In this document: positions 48,340 to 58,300 of the stretch, piece by piece
Numbering within the stretch: the first letter of the stretch is position 1
Layout of the letters: each line of letters starts with the position of its first letter
DNA from: Calliphora vicina
Taxonomy: Eukaryota; Arthropoda; Insecta; Diptera; Calliphoridae
Reading direction: 5' to 3'
Length of the DNA: 64,000 nt
Assembly (NCBI RefSeq): GCF_958450345.1
Contig: NC_088782.1
Span: 119,584,046-119,648,045 of the forward strand
Notes under the pieces: generated by a model
Database searches by the model: none
What the model saw: the letters and a program-made list of their open reading frames with translations, nothing else
What the model was told of the DNA's origin: nothing
Program-made: the position numbers and the translations under genes

Positions 48340-48436
48340 GTAAGTTTTGTTGCTTTAGGTGTTGTAGTGGTAATCATGACATTTTTAATAACTGCTTCTC
48401 ATCGGGGTTTTTGGCCTTTCTGTTTTTGTTTTTTAG

Positions 48437-48601
48437 TTAAAAATTCCTCCGAAACATCACAAACTTTAATGGCAGCTACACGTTTATTGGTGAAAGGTAG
48501 AAGTTTTCTACAGAAACCTAAAATGAAATCTAACTTCACGTTGGTGCATTTAAGCGCGCTAATATTTGCCAGTATTATTATACTGATAAGTGCTTTATTG
48601 G
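48437..48601 (+). CDS. THSD1-like protein, exon 6 (membrane segment)
   Basis: Acceptor TTTTGTTTTTTAG, donor TTGG|GTAGGT, phase 1 in and out. It encodes a juxtamembrane basic stretch and the hydrophobic core LSALIFASIIILISALLG, the single transmembrane helix. The helix is completed by the first residues of exon 7. Orientation is type I, given the upstream signal peptide and extracellular modules. An NSS sequon at the start lies outside. Confidence 0.9.
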
Positions 48602-48660
48602 GTAGGTTGATTACTTGCAAAACTTGCTGCTGAATTTAATACATTACGGTTTTATCATAG

Positions 48661-48946
48661 GTGTACAATATGTGGTACGCTATCATAAATACCACTTGGC
48701 TGTGGCTCGACGTCGTGATGAGGGCTCCCGCCTTCATACTCCTCATGCCAGTATGAGTTCTTTGCAAAGTCCTCCTTCCAGGGCTGTGAGCACAACAACG
48801 CTTTTATCGGAGGTTATTTATATGGTAAAAATGCGCCCTAAGCACCAGCTGAGACATTCGATTCTGAGAGAAAGCATTGATGCTGAGAATTTGGCCCGAG
48901 AGACGGAAATTAATGAATCAAATGTTAAGGAGCCAATGGTTAAGTG
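48661..48946 (+). CDS. THSD1-like protein, exon 7 (juxtamembrane cytoplasmic)
   Basis: A very short 59-bp intron precedes this exon. Entry phase 1, exit phase 2 at TG|GTGAGT. It begins GVQYVVRYHKYHLAVARRR, a stop-transfer basic cluster immediately after the membrane helix, and continues with Ser-rich text and an acidic/basic segment (RESIDAENLARETEINES). The 3' donor is only about 43 bp from the start of an 11-bp satellite. Confidence 0.9.
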
Positions 48947-48988
48947 GTGAGTCGGTATAATTTTAGATAATAAAGCCCAAGAGATTGG

Positions 48989-50071
48989 AGAACTGAACTA
49001 GAACAGAACTAGAACAGAACAAGAACAGAACTAGAACAGAACTAGAACAGAACTAGAACAGAACTAGAACAGAACTAGAACAGAACTAGAACAGAACTAG
49101 AACAGAACTAGAACAGAACTAGAACAGAACTAGAACAGAACTAGAACAGAACTAGAACAGAACTAGAACAGAACTAGAACAGAACTAGAACAGAACTAGA
49201 ACAGAACTAGAACAGAACTAGAACAGAACTAGAACAGAACTAGAACAGAACTAGAACAGAACTAGAACAGAACTAGAACAGAACTAGAACAGAACTAGAA
49301 CAGAACTAGAACAGAACTAGAACAGAACTAGAACAGAACTAGAACAGAACTAGAACAGAACTAGAACAGAACTAGAACAGAACTAGAACAGAACTAGAAC
49401 AGAACTAGAACAGAACTAGAACAGAACTAGAACAGAACTAGAACAGAACTAGAACAGAACTAGAACAGAACTAGAACAGAACTAGAACAGAACTAGAACA
49501 GAACTAGAACAGAACTAGAACAGAACTAGAACAGAACTAGAACAGAACTAGAACAGAACTAGAACAGAACTAGAACAGAACTAGAACAGAACTAGAACAG
49601 AACTAGAACAGAACTAGAACAGAACTAGAACAGAACTAGAACAGAACTAGAACAGAACTAGAACAGAACTAGAACAGAACTAGAACAGAACTAGAACAGA
49701 ACTAGAACAGAACTAGAACAGAACTAGAACAGAACTAGAACAGAACTAGAACAGAACTAGAACAGAACTAGAACAGAACTAGAACAGAACTAGAACAGAA
49801 CTAGAACAGAACTAGAACAGAACTAGAACAGAACTAGAACAGAACTAGAACAGAACTAGAACAGAACTAGAACAGAACTAGAACAGAACTAGAACAGAAC
49901 TAGAACTAGAACAGAGCTAGAACAGAACTAGAACAGAACTAGAACAGAACTAGAACAGAACTAGAACAGAACTAGAACAGAACTAGAACAGAACTAGAAC
50001 AGAGCTAGAACAGAACTAGAACATAACTAAAACCTGAACTGGAACCTGAAAAAGAACTAGAACTAGAACTT
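48989..50071 (+). repeat. 11-bp array (AGAACTAGAAC)n filling intron 7
   Basis: About 94 almost identical 11-mers occupy all but about 100 bp of the 1185-bp intron. They have the same sequence and orientation as the 41.7-kb array. Rare variants (AGAGCTAGAAC at 49911 and 50000) occur near the 3' edge. The branch point and polypyrimidine tract of intron 7 are confined to the last 60 bp. Confidence 0.97.
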
Positions 50072-50131
50072 GAACACTTTTGTAATGCTTTTACAATACG
50101 TCAATTTTCTTATATTTGTTCTCCCCTACAG

Positions 50132-50528
50132 TGTTGAAGAATTCGGCAGCAATGGCTCCATAGTCACTCTACGCAATGAAATCGTTTCGCCCACCACCGA
50201 ATCGCTAAGTCGTTCTCCATCCACCGAAGATGTATTGTCCGGCACTGCCAATGAATCAAACTTAGACGATATAAATCCCCGCAGCTGTGGCACTTTAACA
50301 AGGAAAGACAGTGGCAAAGATACCGAAAGTATTATATCGTCCGGTATGTCCTCTATCTGTAACAGTCCACCCATGAACACCAAACGTTCGAGTAGATACT
50401 CTGAACGTTATGATGCCTCAACGCTCAAAATGACCAACTCCTATTTGGATGAGAAAACAGACTGTGAATCGATAAGATCAATAGCGCCTCGGAGGAAATC
50501 TAGATGTGCCAGTGTTAATTTGACAAAT
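50132..50528 (+). CDS. THSD1-like protein, exon 8 (cytoplasmic tail)
   Basis: Acceptor TTTGTTCTCCCCTACAG, donor AAT|GTAAGT. It enters in phase 2 (one base completes Cys) and leaves in phase 0. It encodes 132 residues of Ser/Thr-rich, probably disordered tail with many SP and basic-Ser motifs (SLSRSPSTED, TLTRKDSGKDTES, RRKSRCASVN), fitting phosphorylation by basophilic and proline-directed kinases. No folded domain is recognised. Confidence 0.9.
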
Positions 50529-50587
50529 GTAAGTAGAAATTTGTGATAATTATTTATAAAAATTTTAATAATATTTTGGTTTTCCAG

Positions 50588-51583
50588 GGCTGCTATTCAC
50601 CGGCCGCTAGTATAATAAGCTCGGCCACAATACGCAGCACAAATCCCAAAGAAAGTAAAGAGAAACAAAATCGCAGAAAGCTGTTGGCACGTCCAGGCTC
50701 TGAGTTTTCTTTGGGCAATCAAGAAGATTTTGAACTAGATTATTATGATTATAATGTGACCAATGCAGGTTCGGTGCCCGGCTCCTATTTGGGCATGGAC
50801 CCTGCGTATTTGGTGTGGATACCACCCTTCGATGATATACCCGATTCACCTGAACGAGAAGATGAAGATAAAACTCCCGAACCGGATGAGACCCAGCCTT
50901 TGTATGAGGAAATCAAAATGCCTAAATATGGTCACTATTTGTCGCCTCACAGCAATACCGATTCCAGCAATAACACCACCAATACCAGTCCTACTTCTGA
51001 GGAAATCTCACCACTCAGCAGTAACTTTCAGTCGAAAGCAACCACCCCTAGTGAGACAGATTTGAAAAATTGTCTCATTCGTAAAGCCATATCGTCCAAT
51101 TCCAATCAGTCGTCCAAACAGTCGACACCATATCTAACGCGTAAACAGCGCAAACAACAAAAACAACAATCCAAATCAACCTTATCACTGGGTAATCAAA
51201 ACGAAAACATACCTCTAAATGACTTGAATGTAACAAGATCGGCTCGCAATTTGTTGCAAACACAAGAGCAACGTGAGTCCTTTAGGGCATCAGCTACCAT
51301 TTTAGAAACTGATTCCATGAATGGTTCTTACATAGAAAAGGAAACCTCTGTGGTTAAATCACCAAGTGACTTGCAAAATTATTTATCAATCGATGATATA
51401 CAATTTGCCGATGAGAGCGAAAGTGATCATGATGCTTCGTTGGCGGCCTTAAAGCCTGAAGAGCGTAGAATGTCAGAGAAAGAAGTTTTAACGGAGGAGT
51501 GCAAACTGCTGAGAGATATGAAGAGAGTGAGTACGGTGGTGGCACAAAACAGATCACAAACGGTGAAGAGAACGCAGGTGTAA
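50588..51583 (+). CDS. THSD1-like protein, exon 9 (tail with YEEI motif, stop)
   Basis: Terminal coding exon of 331 residues after a 59-bp intron, with acceptor TTGGTTTTCCAG. Conserved-looking islands are a FELDYYDYNVTNAGS segment, the DPAYLVWIPPFDDIPDSPE segment and PLYEEIKMPKYGHYLSP. YEEI (Tyr at about residue 1184) matches the Src-family SH2 consensus. The rest is Asn/Gln/Ser-rich. It ends KRTQV then TAA at 51581; the final -TQV resembles a class I PDZ ligand (S/T-x-V). Vertebrate THSD1 also carries a long cytoplasmic tail linked to talin, but no tail alignment is claimed. Confidence 0.9.
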   Translation, partial: GCYSPAASIISSATIRSTNPKESKEKQNRRKLLARPGSEFSLGNQEDFELDYYDYNVTNAGSVPGSYLGMDPAYLVWIPPFDDIPDSPEREDEDKTPEPDETQPLYEEIKMPKYGHYLSPHSNTDSSNNTTNTSPTSEEISPLSSNFQSKATTPSETDLKNCLIRKAISSNSNQSSKQSTPYLTRKQRKQQKQQSKSTLSLGNQNENIPLNDLNVTRSARNLLQTQEQRESFRASATILETDSMNGSYIEKETSVVKSPSDLQNYLSIDDIQFADESESDHDASLAALKPEERRMSEKEVLTEECKLLRDMKRVSTVVAQNRSQTVKRTQV

Positions 51584-52760
51584 AGATTTTAATATACCAA
51601 AAATCATTATTAAAAAAAAAACTTTCTGAGAAAGTTTTTTTTTCCCAAAAAAGTTGCAAAAGAGGCGAGGCTATAAAGATATTTTAGTTATTAAGCGATA
51701 TTATTGGATAACAATTAATATTTAAAACAAAATATATTTAAAACAGAAATGTATATAAAGAAAATTTAAGAAAACAATACAGAACTTAGTTAAATTAAGA
51801 TTTAAAAAGAGTATGTGAAAGTCCTGTTTAGATTTTCTATGTAGTAGAGTTTTGGTTTTATTAATTGAGTTTAAAGTTTTGTATAATTTTAGAAAAAAAG
51901 AAAAAAATATATAGTAAAATTAAAAACTCTGTACCTCCTTTAAGCAACTAAACTATTTGTAACACTTTAATCTTTTCTATTTTATACATTCTTTTAGACC
52001 TTTAACTTTTAAGAAGAATATCAAAAATTTATTTAAGAAAATTATAATAGAAGACTTTATTTGTGTAAACTCTTTACGCTTATTTCTTAAACCCTCCAAA
52101 TGATTTCATTTTTTTAAATTTTCTTTCTTTTTAATTCAAAATTCAAAATTAGTTAAAATGAAATTTTAGCGGCCTTGTGATTTATGTTTTTTTTTGTTTA
52201 AGTTATTTTTGTTTAATGTTTATTTTCTAAAAACAATTTCTAGTCAATTTTACTTTAAAATTCTTTTTGGTTTTAAAGTTAAAAATAAAATAAAGATTTT
52301 GCCTAATATTTAAGGATTTTAATAATAAGTTTATTTATTAACAAGAAATGGCAATATTTATTTAATTTTAAGCTACTTATTTCAATAGTTTATAATAATT
52401 TTTTAATTTTCTTTTTGTTTTGATAAGAATATTTTAAATGCCCTTAATAATAATCTTTTGTTTTGCTTTCTTTAATTAAATAGTCTACTTTAAGGTTTGC
52501 TTTGTTTTAAATTAATCCCAAAAGTATGCTAGATAATTTGTTTTAATCCTTTTGTTGGATTATTATAAGGGTGAAAGAAATATTTATAAAATTTAAGCAA
52601 CATATAATATGATTAAAAAACTAAGTCTAATGAATTGTAAATGTTTAAATATTTATTAAATTTAGTTGTAAATAACAAACAGTATAAAAGAAAAATTATA
52701 CAAAACCCAAAAAAATTCATATAAAAAAAAGAAAATTTAATAAAACGATATTACTGAATT
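51584..52760 (+). other. Probable 3'UTR of the THSD1-like gene
   Basis: AT-rich non-coding sequence with several AATAAA words (near 52284) and a final one at 52739-52744 followed by a GT-rich stretch (CCAGGTGTTTTATTTTTTCT). This is the most likely set of alternative polyadenylation sites. The transposon cluster starts shortly after. Confidence 0.6.
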
Positions 52761-52846
52761 AGTATTAAAAGGAAAACGGCCAGGTGTTTTATTTTTTCTC
52801 TAAAAGAAATCAGAATTCTTAAAATTCTGCTTAAATAAAAGTAAAA

Positions 52847-53325
52847 ACAAGTAAGAGAGATATAAGATTCGGCTGTGCCGAATCTTATATACCCTTCGCC
52901 AAATTATACTTAAAAATATTTTTTTTTAAATACTTTTATTTAACAAAATTAAATTTTTTTAATTTTTTTTAAATTGTTTTAAATTTTTGGAAAAAATTTT
53001 TTTTTCCAAATTGTTTTTAAATTTTTTTTAAAAAAATTTTTTTTTCAAATTTTTTTTTAATTTTTAAAAAAAAAAATTTTCGAAAAATAATTTATGAAAA
53101 AAAAAAAATTTTTGTTAAAAAAAAATTCGGGTTAAAAAATATTTTTCCCTATTTTGAGCCATTGTAGATCCAACTTACTATAGCCTTAATTATATTGTTG
53201 CAATGGACTTTGAAATATCTATCATTAGATATCCATATTGTCTATATTAATGACTTAGTAATACAGAAATAGATCAAAAATATGTCCCGGTTTTTATACC
53301 TTTGCCACTCATGGCGGAAGGAGAG
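52847..53325 (-). mobile_element. TATACCCTTC-type element nested in the left TIR
   Basis: An inverted copy of the element at 31968: it reads CAAGTAAGAGAGATATAAGA, then TTCGGCTGTGCCGAATCTTA and TATACCCTTCGCC, then GATATCCATATTGTCTATAT. It ends near TATACCTTTGCCACTCATGG. Removing it restores continuity of the outer element's left arm with its right arm, which proves insertion after the host element formed. Confidence 0.78.
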
Positions 53326-53459
53326 TTTTGCTCTAAAAACATTTATTTTCTGATTCCAAAACATAAACAACGATCCCAGCCATAAATGCTGATAATTTTA
53401 ATAATAGCATACAAAATTTGTTGTCGACATTTAGGCGGCAATAAATTAGCACAGACAAA

Positions 53460-56400
53460 AATCACATAACAGTGGTGCTTTTTATAAAAAATATTTTTTT
53501 AAATTTTAAAAAATCGATCGTATCAAAAAATGGATTTCATTTTCGGATTCAGCGGCTGGCAAAACAGATTAATAGGTGTTTTCGGCCCGATTTAAGCACT
53601 ATTTAAGGAGAAAAATGCAAAAAACATAAATTTTCGGAAAAATTGTCAAATTTATTTTCAGTTTTTATAAACAAAACATGATACCAAAAATGTTTTGCCC
53701 GTGCTAATTTATTACCGCCTAACTACCGGCAACACATTTTTTGTTTCATGTTTTGTTTATAAAAACAGAAAATAAATTTTACCATTTTTCCTAAAATTTA
53801 TGTTTTTTGCATTTTTCTCTTTAAATAGTGCTTAAATCGGGCCGAAAACACCTATTAATCCGTTTTGCCACCCGCTGAATCCGAAAATGACATCCATTTT
53901 TTGATTCGATGGATTTTTTAAAATTTGAAAAAATATTTTTTATAAAAAGCACCACTGTTATGTGATTTGTGTCTGTGCTAATTTATTACCTCCTAACTAC
54001 CGGCAATACATTTTTTGTGTCATGTTTTCTTTATAAAACTAAAAAAAATATTTTACCATTTTTCCCAAAATTTATGTTTTTTGCATTTTTCTCCTTAAAT
54101 AGTGCTGAAATCGGGCCGAAAACACCTATTAATCTGTTTTACCACCCGCTGAATCCGAAAATGACATCCATTTTTTGATACGACCGATTTTTTTAAATTT
54201 GAAAAAAGATTTTTTATAAAAAGCACCACTGTTATGTGATTTGTGTCATTGCTATTTTAATAGCGCCTAAATACCGGCAACACATTTTTTGTTTCATGTT
54301 TTGTTTATAAAAACTGAAAATAAATTTGACCATTTTTCCCAAAATTTATGTTTTTTGCATTTTTCTCCTTAAATAGAGCTTAAATCGGGCCGAAAACACC
54401 TATTAATCTGTTTTGCCACCCGCTGAATCCGAAAATGACATCCATTTTTTCATTCGATAGATTTTTTAAAAATTAAAAAAATATTTTTTATAAAACGCAC
54501 CACTGTTATGTGCTTTGTGTCATTGCTAATTTATTACCGCCTAATTACCGGCAATACATTTTTGGTGTCATGATTTGTTTATAAAAACTGAAAATAAATT
54601 TTACCATTTTTCTTAAAATTTATGTTTTTTGCATTTTTCTCCTTAAATAGTTCTTAAATCGGGCCGAAAACACCTATCAATCTGTTTTGCCACCCGCTGA
54701 ATCCGAAAATGAAATCCATTTTTTGATCCGATTGATTTTTTAAAATTAAAAAAAATATTTTTTATAAAACGCACCACTGTTATGTGATTTGTGTCATTGC
54801 TATTTTAATAGCGCCTAAATACCGGCAATACATTTTTGGTGTCATGATTTGTTTATAAAAACTGAAAATAAATTTTACCATTTTTCTTAAAATTTATGTT
54901 TTTTGCATTTTTCACCTTAAATAGTGCTTAAATCGGGCCGAAAACACCTATTAATCTGTTTTGCCACCCGCTGAATCCGAAAATGACATCCATTTTTTGA
55001 TCCGATTGATTTTTTAAAATTTAAAAAAATATTTTTTATAAAAATCACCACTGTTATGTGATTTGTGTCATTGCTATTTTAATAGCGCCTAACTACCGGC
55101 AACACATTTTTTGTTTCATGTTTTGTTTATAAAAACTGAAAATAAATTTTACCATTTTTCCTAAAATTTATGTTTTTTGCATTTTTCTCCTTAAATAGTG
55201 CTTAAATCGGGCCGAAAACACCTATTGATCTGTTTTGCCACCCGCTGAATCTGAAAATGAAATCCATTTTTCGATACGATCGATTTTTTAAAATTTAAAA
55301 AAATATTTTTTATAAAAAGCACCACTGTTATGTGATTTTTGTCAACACATTTTTTTTTCATGTTTTGTTTATAAAAACTGAAAATAAATTTGACCATTTT
55401 TCCTAAAATTTAGGTTTTTTGCATTTTTCTCCTTAAATAGTGCTTAAATCGGGCCGAAAACACCTATTAACCTGTTTTGCCACCCGCTGAATCCGAAAAT
55501 GACATCCATTTTTCGATACGATCGATTTTTTAAAATTTAAAAAAATATTTTTTTATAAAAAGCACCACTGTTATGTGATTTGTGTCATTGCTATTTTAAT
55601 ACCGCCTAAATACCGGCAATAAATTTTTTGTGTCATGTTTTGTTTAAAAACTAAAAAAAATATTTTACCATTTTTCCCAAAATGTATGTTTTTTGCATTT
55701 TTCTCCTTAAATAGCGCTTAAATCGGGCCGAAAACACCTATTAATCTGTTTTGCCACCCGCTGAATCCGAAAATGACATCCATTTTTTGATTCGATTGAG
55801 TTTTTAAAATTTAAAAAAATATTTTTTATAAAAAGCACCACTGTTATGTGATTTGTGTCATTGCTATTTTAATAGCGCCTAACTATCGGCAATACATTTT
55901 TGGTGTCATGATTTGTTTATAAAAACTGAAAATAAATTTTACCATTTTTCCCAAAATTTATGTTTTTTGCATTTTTCTCCTTAAATAGTACTTAAATCGG
56001 GCCGAAAACGCCTATTAATCTGTTTTGCCACCCGCTGAATCCGAAAATGAAATCCATTTTTCGATACGATCGATTTTTTAAAATTTAAAAAATATTTTTT
56101 TATAAAAAGCACCACTGTTATGTGATTTGTGTCATTGCTATTTTAATAGCGCCTAACTACCGGCAATACATTTTTGGTGTCATGTTTTGTTTATAAAACT
56201 AAAAAAATATTTTACCATTTTTCCCAAAATTTATGTTTTTTGCATTTTTCTCCTTAAATAGCGCTTAAATCGGGCCGAAAACACCTATTAATCTGTTTTG
56301 CCACCCGCTGAATCCGAAAATGACATCAATTTTTCGATACGATCGATTTTTTAAAAATTAAAAAAATATTTTTTATAAAACGCACCACTGTATCTGATTT

Positions 56401-57230
56401 TTGCCCGTGCTAATTTATTACCGCCTAACTACCGGCAATACATTTTTTGTTTCATGTTATGTATATAAAAACTGAAAATAAATTTGACCATTTTTCCCAA
56501 AATTTATGTTTTTTGCATTTTTCTCCTTAAATAGTGCTTAAATCGGGCCGAAAACACCTATTAATCTGTTTTGCCACCTGCTGAATCCGAAAATGACATC
56601 CATTTTTCGATACGATCGATTTTTTAAAATTTAAAAAAATATTTTTTTATAAAAAGCACCACTGTTATGTGATTTGTGTCATTGCTATTTTAATAGCGCC
56701 TAACTACCGGCAATACATTTTTTGTTTCATGTTTTGTTTATAAAAACTGAAAATAAATTTTACCATTTTTCCCAAAAATTTATGTTTTTTGCATTTTTCT
56801 CCTTAAATAGTGCTTAAATCGGGCCGAAAACACTTATTAATCTGTTTTGCCACCCGCTGAATCCGAAAATGACATCCATTTTTTGATTCGACCGATTTTT
56901 TAAAATGTAAAAAAATATTTTTGAAAAATTGCACCACTGTTATGTGATTTTTGCCTGTGCTAATTTATTACCGCCTAACTACCGGCAATACATTTTTGAT
57001 GTCATGTTTTGTTTACAAAAACTGAAAATAAATTTGACCATTTTTCCTAAAATTTAGGTTTTTTGCATTTTTCTCCTTAAATATCGCTTAAATCGGGCCG
57101 AAAACACCTATTAATCTGTTTTGCCACCCGCTGAATCCGAAAATGACATCAATTTTTCGATACGATCGATTTTTTAAAATTTAAAAAAATATTTTTTATA
57201 AAAAGCACCACTGTTATATGATTTGTGTCT
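53460..57230. repeat. 274-bp tandem satellite, about 13 direct copies plus one inverted
   Basis: Unit landmarks are AAATCGGGCCGAAAACACCT, CCACCCGCTGAATCCGAAAA, GCACCACTGTTATGTGATTT and CGCCTAACTACCGGCAATAC. The CGGGCCGAAAAC landmark recurs near 53837, 54113, 54387, 54661, 54934, 55208, 55449, 55725, 55997, 56269, 56546, 56820 and 57092. The copy at 55208-55449 has a 33-bp deletion. The first copy (about 53577) is inverted. Short frames in this block are artefacts. Confidence 0.93.
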
Positions 57231-57422
57231 GTGCTAATTTATTGCCGCCTAAATGTCGGCAACATATTTTGTATGCTATTATTGTATAGGCATTAAAATT
57301 ATCACCATTTATGGCTGGGATCGTTGTTTATGTTTCGTAATCGAAAAATAAATGTTTTTTAGAGCAAAACTATTTATTTTTACTTTTATTTAAGCAGAAT
57401 TTTAAGAACTTTTTGTATTTTT

Positions 57423-57890
57423 ATACCCTTCACCATGAGTGGCAATGGCATACATATATAAGTTTGTCGTTCCGCTTTTAATTTCTACATTTTTCATTTG
57501 CGACCTCACAAAGTATATATATTCTGGATCGTTATAGATAGATAAGTCGATATAGCCATGTTCATCCGTGTGTTGAAATCAACTTTCCGTAGCCCCCAAA
57601 TAACTTACAAACATGATTGATATATCAATATATCGGGAATTCTTCCTGCTAGGTTGCTAGATTTTTGGCCTATTTTTTATCTATATCTGGATTACTAAAT
57701 CATTAATATAGGCAATATGGATATCTAATGATAGATATTTTAAAGTCCATTGCAACAATGTATATAAGGCTAAAGTAATTTCGACCTACAATGGATCAAA
57801 ATCGGGAAAATTATTTGTTAATCCGAATTTTATATTTTAACAAAGAAATTTTTTTTTTGTTATTGCCACTCATGGTGAAGTGTATAATAA
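57423..57890 (+). mobile_element. TATACCCTTC-type element, third copy
   Basis: Starts TATACCCTTCACCATGAGTG and ends GTTATTGCCACTCATGGTGA with AGTGTATAATA, giving short inverted ends (CACCATGAGTGGCAAT and its inverse). Internal words TATATATTCTGGATCGTTAT and GATATCTAATGATAGATATT match the copy at 31968. It abuts the right end of the satellite-bearing element. Confidence 0.72.
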
Positions 57891-58300
57891 ATAAAGATGT
57901 CATTGAATTGGGTAACTCGGTTTGTGTGTTGCCTGTGATGGTTGTGGTCTTTGCTGTTAAGAAAATATTATATTTTGTATTTAGTGATGGTTGTTGTCTT
58001 TGGTGTTCCTGTGTAAACTGTTATAATAATATTTTTGGGTAACACTATATATTTTAATAATTGTAATGGTAGCAGCCACTGCTAATCATAATATAATAAA
58101 CAAATATTATTTTGTTTTGCAACTTGGCAGCAGCTTTGAACTATTATTCTGTTTGGTAACTTTTCAAAACAGTAGAAAACTAACGAATGAAGTGAACCAG
58201 TGAATAATTAGGGGTCAAAGGGACGACGGTAAGGAAGCTGTTTAATAGGGCAAATGTCACGAGACATTATGTATGCTACAGTAGTTATAAAAGTGATCTG
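57890..58300. other. Spacer, nothing recognised
   Basis: Unique sequence with TGTGATGGTTGTGGTC-like duplicated words near 57935 and 57985. The open frame running in from 57791 begins inside the transposon copy and is not a gene. Confidence 0.4.

Larger units (their letters stand above)
21242..51583 (+). other. Gene model: THSD1-like TSP1/CUB type I membrane protein, nine coding exons
   Basis: The joined coding exons give about 1409 codons. Layout by residue: N-terminal cytosolic-looking or leader stretch and signal segment (1-88), Thr/Ser-rich low-complexity linkers (about 100-290), a Cys-containing beta-type ectodomain (about 310-559), one thrombospondin type-1 repeat (about 560-612), a CUB-like domain (about 630-780), a membrane segment (about 832-855), and a Ser-rich cytoplasmic tail to the end. 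Vertebrate THSD1 is a one-TSP1, single-pass endothelial protein that binds talin. The ectodomain here shares its spacing of Cys, Trp and Phe-Asn-Cys motifs (for example LYFNCDLF and EYCFVY just before the TSP1). The CUB-like insertion and long tail are not in vertebrate THSD1. Splice phases agree at all eight junctions. Introns are loaded with repeats, and intron 3 hosts a nested gene. Confidence 0.75.
52811..57414. mobile_element. TIR element carrying a 274-bp satellite, about 4.6 kb
   Basis: Outer inverted repeats: TTAAAATTCTGCTTAAATAA then AAGTAAAAA (52818-52846) is matched inverted at about 57378-57410. After the nested insertion the left arm continues GTTTTGCTCTAAAAACATTT, ACATAAACAACGATCCCAGC and CAGCCATAAATG, all found inverted at 57300-57370. 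Between the arms lie about 13 direct tandem units of 274 bp (53700-57230), preceded by one inverted unit (53460-53690). No transposase frame is present. Satellite-bearing TIR elements of this kind are known in flies. The family is not identified here. Confidence 0.82.

Noticed and set aside
48399..48620. Minus-strand frame over exon 6
   Set aside because: Shadow of the coding exon; no splice or start signals on that strand.
53969..55397. Short frames within the 274-bp satellite as domesticated transposon genes
   Set aside because: They follow the satellite period and are broken differently in each unit.
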